The notes under the pieces are model-generated. The model searched no databases. It worked only from the letters and a program-made list of their open reading frames with translations, and was not told the origin of the DNA. Shown here piece by piece: positions 6,884 through 13,181 of a DNA stretch of 13,605 nucleotides; the first letter of the stretch is position 1, and the number at the start of each line of letters is the position of its first letter. Both the position numbers and the translations under genes were made by a program. Source of the DNA: Sulfurimonas sp. (GTDB taxonomy: Bacteria; Campylobacterota; Campylobacteria; Campylobacterales; Sulfurimonadaceae); contig NZ_JALNZY010000054.1 in assembly GCF_023229105.1 (NCBI RefSeq), positions 1 through 13,605 of the forward strand. The letters are read 5' to 3'.

Positions 6884-8192
6884 TTTTATGTTCCTGTATA
6901 AAATAAACTTTTGACATATGACAAAAGTCATCATTTTTATAAAATTCAACCCTATAAACTTTGTTATTCGTATCGATAGAAAATCTTTTGTCGAAATCTT
7001 TAAGCTCTATATTTATGCCGCTTTCGTCAATCAACCCTTCTGCCGTAAAACCAATTACGTTTACACGATAATCACTTTGTTTGATAATGTTAAAATTGGT
7101 ATTTACAATAATATCTGAAGTTTTCTTTAAAGTTTCTTTTACTCCGTCAATAATAATGTCAAATTTATCTGTACATGTCTGATTTAGTTTGAAATATTGC
7201 GGATTTAGAGTCACAACCTTTTCGTTACCTATATATGCAACAAAGTTACGACCCTCCTTAGCGATGCTTCCCAGCGGATTAGAGAATGTAAATACATTAC
7301 CCTCTGCCCTTACCGGGATAAAATTTAAAGATTTTTTTGAGTTACTTAAATTAATAGAAATATTGTCATTTATATTTAAATCACCGTGCATCTGAAGTAT
7401 TGCTGCTATGTTTTTCTCATCCAAATCAAACTCTCTTGTAAAGCCTATCTCCATTATTTTCATAAATTCCTCTATTGCAAGGAGGTGATAAAAAACTTTT
7501 TGTGATAGAGATGGTAGATTTTTACTGCTCTCTATTGCAAAGGCGGGTTTATTGTGCGTAACTGCAAAAAATGTAAGAGAGTGTTGCATTGCTTCATCGT
7601 CAAATTTTGTGTTGGTATTTTTTACATCAAATGTATGATGGTCTTCTATCAATCTCTTATTTATTCTATTTTTTACATCAAACGCTATGGTGTTTAAGTT
7701 TCCAAAAGGTTGCGTCTGATTTAAATCACACTGATCAATAACACAAGTCTGCCCCCAAGCGTTGGGATTAAAGATATTCCCTTTGTCTGTTTTTCTATAA
7801 AAGCCATTGCCGTCGTGTAGGTTTAAGACTAAAGAGACATTTTTTTGTGTAATTATCTCCTTGATCTCTTCAACGATTTTTCTATCTTTATCGTCATTTT
7901 TTATCAAGGCGAATTTTCTATTCATATCTCCGTAAATGCCTCTATCATTTTTTTGGATACTATCTTTATTTAGATTAGGTACTATCCATAAGTTATTTGA
8001 ATTTATTTTGTAATGGGTTGCTAGGATTGATGCAGAAAAATATCCACCCGGTTCATCGCCGTGAATGCCTCCGATAACAAGAAGGGTAGTGTTTGAATCG
8101 GCATTTTCTTTTTTAAGAAGTTGAACATTTGCATTTAAAAGAAGAGGGCATAGGCAGAGAGTAAAAAATAGTTTTGCTAGGTTGTGTTTCAT
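6876..8192 (-). CDS. csd4: Cell-shape DL-carboxypeptidase Csd4/Pgp1 (zinc M14 family)
   Basis: Csd4/Pgp1 is a periplasmic zinc metallopeptidase that removes meso-diaminopimelate from the muropeptide tripeptide, leaving a dipeptide; loss straightens helical H. pylori and C. jejuni. The 438 residues equal the length I recall for H. pylori Csd4. A signal peptide (about 1-21, ending LLLNA) precedes the M14 domain: GGIHGDEPGG supplies His44 and Glu47, NLHDG supplies His126, and FAIESSK supplies the catalytic Glu221. Arg84 (NDRG) and Arg92 (MNRKF) are in place to bind the substrate carboxylate. The remaining roughly 190 residues are beta-rich accessory domains as in Csd4. It starts 12 nt after csd6, the enzyme producing its substrate, and its last eight bases overlap mshI. 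Metal ligand 1 is His, whereas H. pylori Csd4 has Gln. Confidence 0.92.
   Translation of the reverse strand: MKHNLAKLFFTLCLCPLLLNANVQLLKKENADSNTTLLVIGGIHGDEPGGYFSASILATHYKINSNNLWIVPNLNKDSIQKNDRGIYGDMNRKFALIKNDDKDRKIVEEIKEIITQKNVSLVLNLHDGNGFYRKTDKGNIFNPNAWGQTCVIDQCDLNQTQPFGNLNTIAFDVKNRINKRLIEDHHTFDVKNTNTKFDDEAMQHSLTFFAVTHNKPAFAIESSKNLPSLSQKVFYHLLAIEEFMKIMEIGFTREFDLDEKNIAAILQMHGDLNINDNISINLSNSKKSLNFIPVRAEGNVFTFSNPLGSIAKEGRNFVAYIGNEKVVTLNPQYFKLNQTCTDKFDIIIDGVKETLKKTSDIIVNTNFNIIKQSDYRVNVIGFTAEGLIDESGINIELKDFDKRFSIDTNNKVYRVEFYKNDDFCHMSKVYFIQEHKNE
6892..6895 (-). promoter_or_regulatory. Ribosome-binding site of mshI inside csd4
   Basis: AGGA on the minus strand, eight bases before the ATG at 6883, lies within the final codons of csd4. 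It supports the shorter mshI and implies that translation of the first pilus gene follows directly on csd4. Confidence 0.6.
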
Positions 8193-8204
8193 TGCTGCTT
8201 CTTT

Positions 8205-9170
8205 TTATCTTTCAGTTAATATACGGATCTGATTATTTTTGTCAAGTTCTACAATTAATGTCTTATCTCCAGTGAATTTGAATGTGTCAGATTTATACAA
8301 CTCTTTAAAGTTTATCTGATAAATATTTGATGTATTTGGATATGGAAAAATATTTATGTCATTAAATAAAATAGTCTTTTTTTCAACTTTTTTAAAAACT
8401 CTGATTTTATACTTTTTAAACTTATCTAAGTCCATCCCATCATTTCTTACAAACGAAGGTGAATAAAAGCTGAGATAGCCCTCTATATCGTCATAAATCC
8501 AACTATATCTCCATGAGTAGAGTTGGGCTAAGAGAGAAGAGAGCGTTTTTTTTGAGATATTTTGTTTTACTTTTGTTTCATCAATTATTAAAACAGTTTT
8601 TTCTATATCTATGGTTTTGTCCAAGCACTCTATGCTGGAGTTATTTATAGCAATACAACCTCTTGTAAACTCGTCTCTGTCTTGTGAGGGAAGTCCATGT
8701 ATCCATATACCTGAACCATTTTTGCCTCTGTAAGAGTCATAAACATTTGGGTATGAGGTTACAAAGGCAAGAGGTCCGTAAAAGGGATCGAGCTTCGTAT
8801 CTTTTGAGAGTTTTTGAGTTATTTGGTATATTCCTATTGGAGTTTTTAAATCTCCCTCTTTTGCTTTATCGCCCTTTAGCTTACCGGTAAAAGCATCATA
8901 CTTTTTTTTGAAGCTAAAGCTTCTGTTTTGATCAAGTGAGTAGAGCTTCAAGGCGGACTCAGATTTATCACATGCAAGAACATTGTCATAAGATTCTATA
9001 TAACCAAAAGTCGTATCTTTATCTTTTACTATTCTGCTCCAATACTCCTCTTTTGCCAACTCTTGATCCATCTCTTTTTCAATTTGGGTAATGCCGTTTA
9101 TTCTATAACTAGTTAATATATCACTTGCATAGATATTTAAGCTAATAAATATAATCAGTAGTAACTTCAT
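8205..9170 (-). CDS. csd6: Cell-shape LD-carboxypeptidase Csd6/Pgp2 (YkuD fold)
   Basis: The predicted periplasmic enzyme has an L,D-transpeptidase (YkuD) fold, but in H. pylori (HP0518) and C. jejuni (Pgp2) it acts as an LD-carboxypeptidase that cuts peptidoglycan tetrapeptides to tripeptides and so controls helical shape. The 321 residues start with a signal peptide (MKLLLIIFISLNIYA, cleavage about A15). The catalytic domain has KTPIGIYQI near 109-117, IWIHGLP with His158, and TRGCIAI with Cys172, the YkuD His and nucleophile. The C-terminal part (about 205-321, with WSWRYSWIYDDIEGYLSFYS-like content) fits the NTF2-like pocket of Csd6. Its position directly after era, overlapping as ATGA, is the same as in H. 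pylori, which favours Csd6 over a generic L,D-transpeptidase. Its ribosome-binding site is weak, consistent with coupling to era. Confidence 0.9.
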   Translation of the reverse strand: MKLLLIIFISLNIYASDILTSYRINGITQIEKEMDQELAKEEYWSRIVKDKDTTFGYIESYDNVLACDKSESALKLYSLDQNRSFSFKKKYDAFTGKLKGDKAKEGDLKTPIGIYQITQKLSKDTKLDPFYGPLAFVTSYPNVYDSYRGKNGSGIWIHGLPSQDRDEFTRGCIAINNSSIECLDKTIDIEKTVLIIDETKVKQNISKKTLSSLLAQLYSWRYSWIYDDIEGYLSFYSPSFVRNDGMDLDKFKKYKIRVFKKVEKKTILFNDINIFPYPNTSNIYQINFKELYKSDTFKFTGDKTLIVELDKNNQIRILTER

Positions 9171-10093
9171 GAACTATAACCAACCTCTTTTAAATATGAT
9201 TTATCTTTGCTCCACCCTTTTTTAACAACAACTTGTAAATCCAGATAGGCTTTTTTACCGCTAAGTGCTTCAATTTTCTCTCTTGAATATTTCCCGATTC
9301 GCTTTATAGACTCCCCACCTTTGCCAATGATGATTCCTTTTTGGGACTCTTTTTCTACAATAATAGTAGCAATAATTTTGTCTATATTTTTCTCTTCGTA
9401 AATTTTCTCAATCAAAACATCGGATTCATACGGAATCTCATCACTAACATTTTCAAACACGCCTTCTCTGATAAATCCGGCATAAATATCACGAACAAGT
9501 TCACTTGTTAAATCCTCGGGGTTAAAAAGAAACGGCGACTTCGGTAAAAGCTTCGATATAGTTTTAAGCAAATCCTCATGACCCACTTTTTTTGGCACCG
9601 CCATTGGGATAAGTGCTTCAAAATTATCTGAAAATTGGTTGTACTGTGCTATTTTTTTAAATAATTTTTCTTGAGAGACCTGATCTATTTTGCTTAGAAC
9701 TATGAGGTGCTTTATTTTAGAGTTGTTTAGTTTTAAAAATTTTTCATAGTTTTCTACGTTGTCGGTAACAGGAGCTAGATAGACTATAAGGTCGCAGTCT
9801 CCCATAGCTTTTAGTGCCTCATCAAGCATAAACTGGTTTAAAACTTTCTCTCTCTCGTGCAGTCCGGGAGTGTCAACAAAAATAATTTGAGTGTTTTTAT
9901 ACATAACAATCGCATTTGATCTTTTTCTTGTTGCATTGGCTTTTTGACTGACCATCGCAATATTTTCGCCTAAGAGCGAGTTCATAAGTGTGCTTTTCCC
10001 GGCGTTTGGACGACCGATTAGCGCAACAAAACCTGCATTGGTTTCTTCAGTAAAACCTGCATTGGTTTCTTCAGTAAAAGCGTCATTTTTCAT
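9167..10093 (-). CDS. era: GTPase Era
   Basis: Era is an essential GTPase that binds the 3' end of 16S rRNA through a C-terminal KH domain and assists 30S subunit maturation. Motifs in order: G1 GRPNAGKS (27-34), G2 region ANATRKRSNAI (52-62), G3 DTPG (74-77), G4 SKID (134-137, where NKxD is usual), then a KH domain with IIIGKGGESIKRIG at about 254-266. The protein is 308 residues, slightly long, because residues 6-13 (FTEETNAG) are repeated exactly at 14-21 just before the GTPase core GFVALIGRPN. The repeat is a perfect in-frame DNA duplication and the frame is intact. The ATG at 10093 has AGGA seven bases upstream. The stop overlaps csd6 as ATGA. Confidence 0.97.
   Translation of the reverse strand: MKNDAFTEETNAGFTEETNAGFVALIGRPNAGKSTLMNSLLGENIAMVSQKANATRKRSNAIVMYKNTQIIFVDTPGLHEREKVLNQFMLDEALKAMGDCDLIVYLAPVTDNVENYEKFLKLNNSKIKHLIVLSKIDQVSQEKLFKKIAQYNQFSDNFEALIPMAVPKKVGHEDLLKTISKLLPKSPFLFNPEDLTSELVRDIYAGFIREGVFENVSDEIPYESDVLIEKIYEEKNIDKIIATIIVEKESQKGIIIGKGGESIKRIGKYSREKIEALSGKKAYLDLQVVVKKGWSKDKSYLKEVGYSS
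10028..10079. repeat. 24-bp tandem duplication in the era N-terminus
   Basis: Two identical 24-base units occupy 10028-10051 and 10052-10075, followed by four bases (10076-10079) that begin a third unit. Because 24 is a multiple of three, the duplication adds eight residues, so FTEETNAG occurs twice and the reading frame is kept. The unit boundary also puts a GF dipeptide after each copy, so the first copy mimics the junction with the GTPase core. A recent replication-slippage event is the simplest explanation. Confidence 0.97.
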
Positions 10094-10101
10094 ATTTTTT
10101 C

Positions 10102-11424
10102 CTATAATATATATCTTGAGAGGTCATCGTTTTCAACAATAATGTCTAACTTTTCATGTACTAATTTTTCAGTAACTATAAACTCTTTATACTCATCTGC
10201 ATTAAAGCTTATATCTTCTAGCACCTTCTCTAGAACCGTGTGAAGTCTTCTAGCACCTATGTCTTCTGTGATTTCATTTGCACGATGTGCTAATTTTGCT
10301 ATGGCTCTAATTGCCCCATCCTCAAAAACAAGCTTCATTCCCTCAGTACCTAGCAGTGCTTCATATTGATTAAGGAGTGAATTTTTAGTTTGAGTAAGAA
10401 TCTTATAAAGAGTCTCCTCTGTTAAAGACTCAAGCTCTACTCTTAGTGGAAATCTTCCTTGAAGTTCGGGGATAAGGTCGCTTGGTTTACAAAGATGAAA
10501 TGCGCCTGCTGCAATAAATAAAATATGATCGGTATTTATAACTCCATACTTTGTACTAACGCTGCTGCCCTCAACTATAGGAAGCAAATCTCGCTGAACT
10601 CCCTCTTTACTGGGGTCGTTTCTGCCTTGTGATTTTTCACTGATTGCTATCTTGTCTATCTCATCAAGAAAGATAATCCCGCCATCTTCTGCACGTTTCA
10701 GTGCTTCTGCGTTTATGTTTGTGGAGTCTAGAAGTTTTATACTTGCTTCACTTTTTAAGATAGATTTTGCATCCCTTACGCTGACCTCTTTTTTGTTATC
10801 TTCTTTGTTCATTTGGGAGAAAACTTTTGAGAAAGACTCTTGAACTTTTGCCATCTCAGGAGGAAGATTTGTGTCGTTAAACTCTATATGTATCTTTTCA
10901 ATCTCAAGTTCTATAATTTTATCATCCATCTCTCCCGATATAACTCTGCTCTCCATCGCTTCTAAGAGTCTTTGGTAGTCATCTTTTTTACTTTCGCTTG
11001 CACCAAAAGGAAGAGGGGGAAGAAGTTTTTCAACTATTTTATTTATAACATAGTTCTCAATTTTTTCTCTGTTTTCTTCCTCTTTTTCGGCTTTTACAAT
11101 TGAGATAGATGCCACAACCAAATCTCTAATCATAGACTCAACATCGCGTCCTACAAAACCGACTTCAGTATATTTGCTTGCTTCTACTTTGATAAAAGGA
11201 ACTTTCATCATATTTGCTAAGCGCCTTGAAATCTCTGTCTTGCCGACACCGGTAGAACCTATCATGAGGATATTTTTTGGGGTAATATCTTTTTGAAGTT
11301 CAGCAGAGAGACGCATCCTTCTGTATCTGGTTCTAAGAGCTAGAGCGATTGTTTTTTTGGCATTGTGCTGCGAGATAACATATCTGTCTAGATACTCGAC
11401 TATCTCTTTTGGCGTCAAATTCAC
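10102..11424 (-). CDS. hslU: ATP-dependent protease ATPase subunit HslU (ClpY)
   Basis: HslU is the AAA+ unfoldase that feeds substrates into HslV. The 440 residues show Walker A GSTGVGKT at 56-63, the pore loop GFVG at 89-92 (usually GYVG), an intermediate I-domain of about residues 110-235, Walker B IIFLDEID with D254/E255, and the arginine finger in ELQGRFP (R324). The C-terminus DLSRYIL is the tail that inserts between HslV subunits to activate it. The start codon is GTG, chosen because it lies six bases from a strong GGGGGA ribosome-binding site and gives the standard MNLTPKEIVEYLD N-terminus. It overlaps hslV by four bases, and era follows after 8 nt. Confidence 0.98.
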   Translation of the reverse strand: MNLTPKEIVEYLDRYVISQHNAKKTIALALRTRYRRMRLSAELQKDITPKNILMIGSTGVGKTEISRRLANMMKVPFIKVEASKYTEVGFVGRDVESMIRDLVVASISIVKAEKEEENREKIENYVINKIVEKLLPPLPFGASESKKDDYQRLLEAMESRVISGEMDDKIIELEIEKIHIEFNDTNLPPEMAKVQESFSKVFSQMNKEDNKKEVSVRDAKSILKSEASIKLLDSTNINAEALKRAEDGGIIFLDEIDKIAISEKSQGRNDPSKEGVQRDLLPIVEGSSVSTKYGVINTDHILFIAAGAFHLCKPSDLIPELQGRFPLRVELESLTEETLYKILTQTKNSLLNQYEALLGTEGMKLVFEDGAIRAIAKLAHRANEITEDIGARRLHTVLEKVLEDISFNADEYKEFIVTEKLVHEKLDIIVENDDLSRYIL

Positions 11425-11966
11425 TTCTTCTCCCCCTCTAGTATAAGAGTTTTTATATTATGGTTTGTGTAGATGCATAAATCAGCTGCAATACTGAGAC
11501 TCTGGCGCACTAAATCTTCTTCATCCATCTGGGTGTGTTTTTTCAGAGCACGTGCAGCGGATATTGCAAAGTTTCCGCCACTTCCGATGGAAGCTATCTC
11601 TCCATCTTCGGGTTCAACAACATCACCGTTGCCAGTGAGTATAAAAATATGTTCGTTGTTTAAAACAATCATCATAGCTTCAAGACGGCGAAGCACTTTA
11701 TCTTTTCTCCAAGCTTTTGAAAATGCTATTACTGATTTTAATAGATCGCCTTTTTTCGCCTCTAAAAAATCCTCAAACATATCAAAAAGGTTAAAAGCAT
11801 CAGCTGTACTTCCTGCAAATCCGGCTAAGATTTTTCCGTTATAAAGTGTGCGGATTTTTGTTGCATTACCCTTTAAGACGCTGTTGCCAAAAGTAACTTG
11901 ACCGTCACCGCCGATTACGGCTCTGTTTTTACCTCTGTAAGCGAGAATTGTAGTAGCATCAAACAT
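11421..11966 (-). CDS. hslV: ATP-dependent protease subunit HslV (ClpQ)
   Basis: HslV is the N-terminal-threonine peptidase of the HslUV (ClpYQ) cytoplasmic protease, a bacterial relative of proteasome beta subunits. The 181-residue protein begins MFDATTILAY: the catalytic threonine should be Thr5, exposed by removal of the four-residue MFDA leader. Counting from Thr5 as 1, Lys33 (residue 37) and Asp17 (residue 21, in GGDGQVTFGN) fall where the catalytic Lys and Asp belong. GSGGNFA and the ADLCIYTN segment are also typical. A short leader like this is usual in Campylobacterota, unlike the single Met removed in E. coli. Its stop overlaps the hslU start by four bases (GTGA), fitting stoichiometric production with its partner. 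Confidence 0.97.
   Translation of the reverse strand: MFDATTILAYRGKNRAVIGGDGQVTFGNSVLKGNATKIRTLYNGKILAGFAGSTADAFNLFDMFEDFLEAKKGDLLKSVIAFSKAWRKDKVLRRLEAMMIVLNNEHIFILTGNGDVVEPEDGEIASIGSGGNFAISAARALKKHTQMDEEDLVRQSLSIAADLCIYTNHNIKTLILEGEKK
11431..11436 (-). promoter_or_regulatory. Ribosome-binding site of hslU (decides GTG start)
   Basis: On the minus strand GGGGGA lies inside the last codons of hslV, six bases before a GTG that shares its last two bases with the hslV TGA stop. It supports GTG at 11424 as the hslU start. Confidence 0.75.
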
Positions 11967-12412
11967 TATTCGCCTACAATGTCCACATGTAGTGTTGCGT
12001 GGATTGAATGACCTAGTTTAAGATCTAAGTCATGTTCGCCGACTGTTTTAATAGCAACTTTGTCGGTAATATGTTTTTTGTCTATCTCAATGCTGTGCTG
12101 CTCTAGCAGAGCATGTGCTACCTCATCTTTTGTGATTGAGCCAAAAAGGTGACCGTTTTGTCCAACTTTTTTAGTGATAACTATCTCTAGCTTATCAAGT
12201 TTGGCAGCTAGCTCTTTTAAGTCTGCAATCTCTTTTTTTAAATTTTCCGCTGCTAATCTTTCATTCTCTTTATGTTCTTCTAAAATTTCGGTAGTTGCAT
12301 GTTTTGCAAACCCTTTTTTGATTAAAAAGTTTTGACCGTAGCCATCTTTTACCTCTTTAACTTCACCTGCTTTGCCAAGTGTTTTAACATCTTTTATTAA
12401 TAATACTTTCAT
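11966..12412 (-). CDS. rplI: 50S ribosomal protein L9
   Basis: L9 binds 23S rRNA near the base of the L1 stalk and reaches outward through a long helix; it affects reading-frame fidelity. The 148 residues match the usual bacterial length. The N-terminal RNA-binding domain (MKVLLIKDVKTLGKAGEV, then GYGQNFLIKKGFA at 24-36) is followed by the charged connecting helix (about 41-75) and the C-terminal domain with the typical GHLFGSIT motif near residue 87. The ATG has an AGGA ribosome-binding site six bases upstream. The TAA stop overlaps the hslV ATG by one base (TAATG), suggesting translational coupling. The same rplI-hslV-hslU-era order is known in other Campylobacterota. Confidence 0.98.
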   Translation of the reverse strand: MKVLLIKDVKTLGKAGEVKEVKDGYGQNFLIKKGFAKHATTEILEEHKENERLAAENLKKEIADLKELAAKLDKLEIVITKKVGQNGHLFGSITKDEVAHALLEQHSIEIDKKHITDKVAIKTVGEHDLDLKLGHSIHATLHVDIVGE

Positions 12413-12421
12413 TTTTTTCCT

Positions 12422-13159
12422 TTATCTCTCTATTTCGCCGCCATAAGAGACGATTCCGTAAGTTAGATTTCCTATTTTTGTATATCCCATATCGCCTAAA
12501 ATTCTAGCACAATGAGCACTTCTGCTTCCGACATGACAGTATAGAATAATGTTTTCATTTTTGTTTAGTTTTGCATCTTCGAGTGCCGCAAAAAAACTGC
12601 TTGTAGGAACCAGCTTATCGGCTCCTTCTATGTGACCCATCTGCCACTCCATATGTTCGCGGACATCAACGAGTTTAAAATTTACCATGCCAAGTTCTCT
12701 TGCTTCAAGAAGAGATGTAAGTTCATCCCCGTCAAGCTCTTTTTCATTGAGCAGGATTTTTGCTTCTTCTTGAGTTAAACCGCGAGAGTGGGTGTGAACT
12801 GCCTCTTCCATTCCCATCTCTATTTTTTTATTTTGTGCATATTCTGGTGTACAGTAGATTCCGCAGTGACATACACCATCCTCAGGAATCTCTTTTTCGA
12901 TTGCCGGCTTGCATGGGCAGATTCTATCTTCTACGCTCTTTGGCGTATCATTAATAACTTCAACCATAAAACATGGGCAAAAACGTTTGCCGTACATCAT
13001 CTTGTTTCTAGCAAGACCCATCTGTACGCCCTCGTTAACCTCTTCTTGTGGATTGTAAACCCAGCCAAAGAGTTTATTTACTTTATCTGTAAATATAATG
13101 GTTTTTTCTAGTTCAGCTTGAAATTTAGATGAATTTATATCTATTTTTATTATACTCAT
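12422..13159 (-). CDS. Ferredoxin:thioredoxin reductase catalytic-type domain fused to rhodanese domain
   Basis: A 245-residue soluble protein with two recognisable parts. Residues about 10-105 carry the cysteine pattern of the ferredoxin:thioredoxin reductase (FTR) catalytic chain: CPC at 61-63, CPC at 81-83 and CHC at 97-99, with an extra Cys103. By the plant FTR pattern, C61, C81, C83 and C97 would hold a [4Fe-4S] cluster, and C63 and C99 would form the redox-active disulfide. The 13 residues between the second CPC and CHC exceed the usual eight or so. After a linker with a conserved-looking GLTQEEAKILL segment, residues about 160-245 form a rhodanese domain (LVDVREHMEW, GHIEGA, active-site loop YCHVGSRS with Cys208). 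An electron-transfer or persulfide-handling role is an inference; the substrate is unknown. The ATG start is preceded by AAGGGA. The gene lies between argG and rplI, 9 nt before rplI. Confidence 0.85.
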   Translation of the reverse strand: MSIIKIDINSSKFQAELEKTIIFTDKVNKLFGWVYNPQEEVNEGVQMGLARNKMMYGKRFCPCFMVEVINDTPKSVEDRICPCKPAIEKEIPEDGVCHCGIYCTPEYAQNKKIEMGMEEAVHTHSRGLTQEEAKILLNEKELDGDELTSLLEARELGMVNFKLVDVREHMEWQMGHIEGADKLVPTSSFFAALEDAKLNKNENIILYCHVGSRSAHCARILGDMGYTKIGNLTYGIVSYGGEIER

Positions 13160-13181
13160 TCTTTTCCCTTGAGATTAATTG

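Noticed and set aside
6884..6949. Upstream ATG giving mshI 22 extra residues
   Set aside because: It would overlap csd4 by 74 bases and has no convincing ribosome-binding site; the ATG at 6883 has AGGA at good spacing and a compact overlap.
10028..10079. Era repeat as a frameshift or pseudogene signal
   Set aside because: The unit length is 24 bp, the frame is kept, and all downstream GTPase and KH motifs are intact.
11473..11844. Plus-strand open reading frame of 123 codons within hslV
   Set aside because: It is fully antisense to a conserved gene with intact motifs, and its translation is Ser/Phe-rich as expected of a shadow frame.
12788..13111. Plus-strand open reading frame of 107 codons within the FTR-rhodanese gene
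   Set aside because: It is antisense to clear CPC/CHC motifs, has no domain or start signal, and overlaps another spurious frame.
13160..13181. Promoter or terminator between argG and the FTR-rhodanese gene
   Set aside because: This is the longest gap but has only 22 bases, no hairpin with a T-run, and a Shine-Dalgarno-like AAGGGA that accounts for it.
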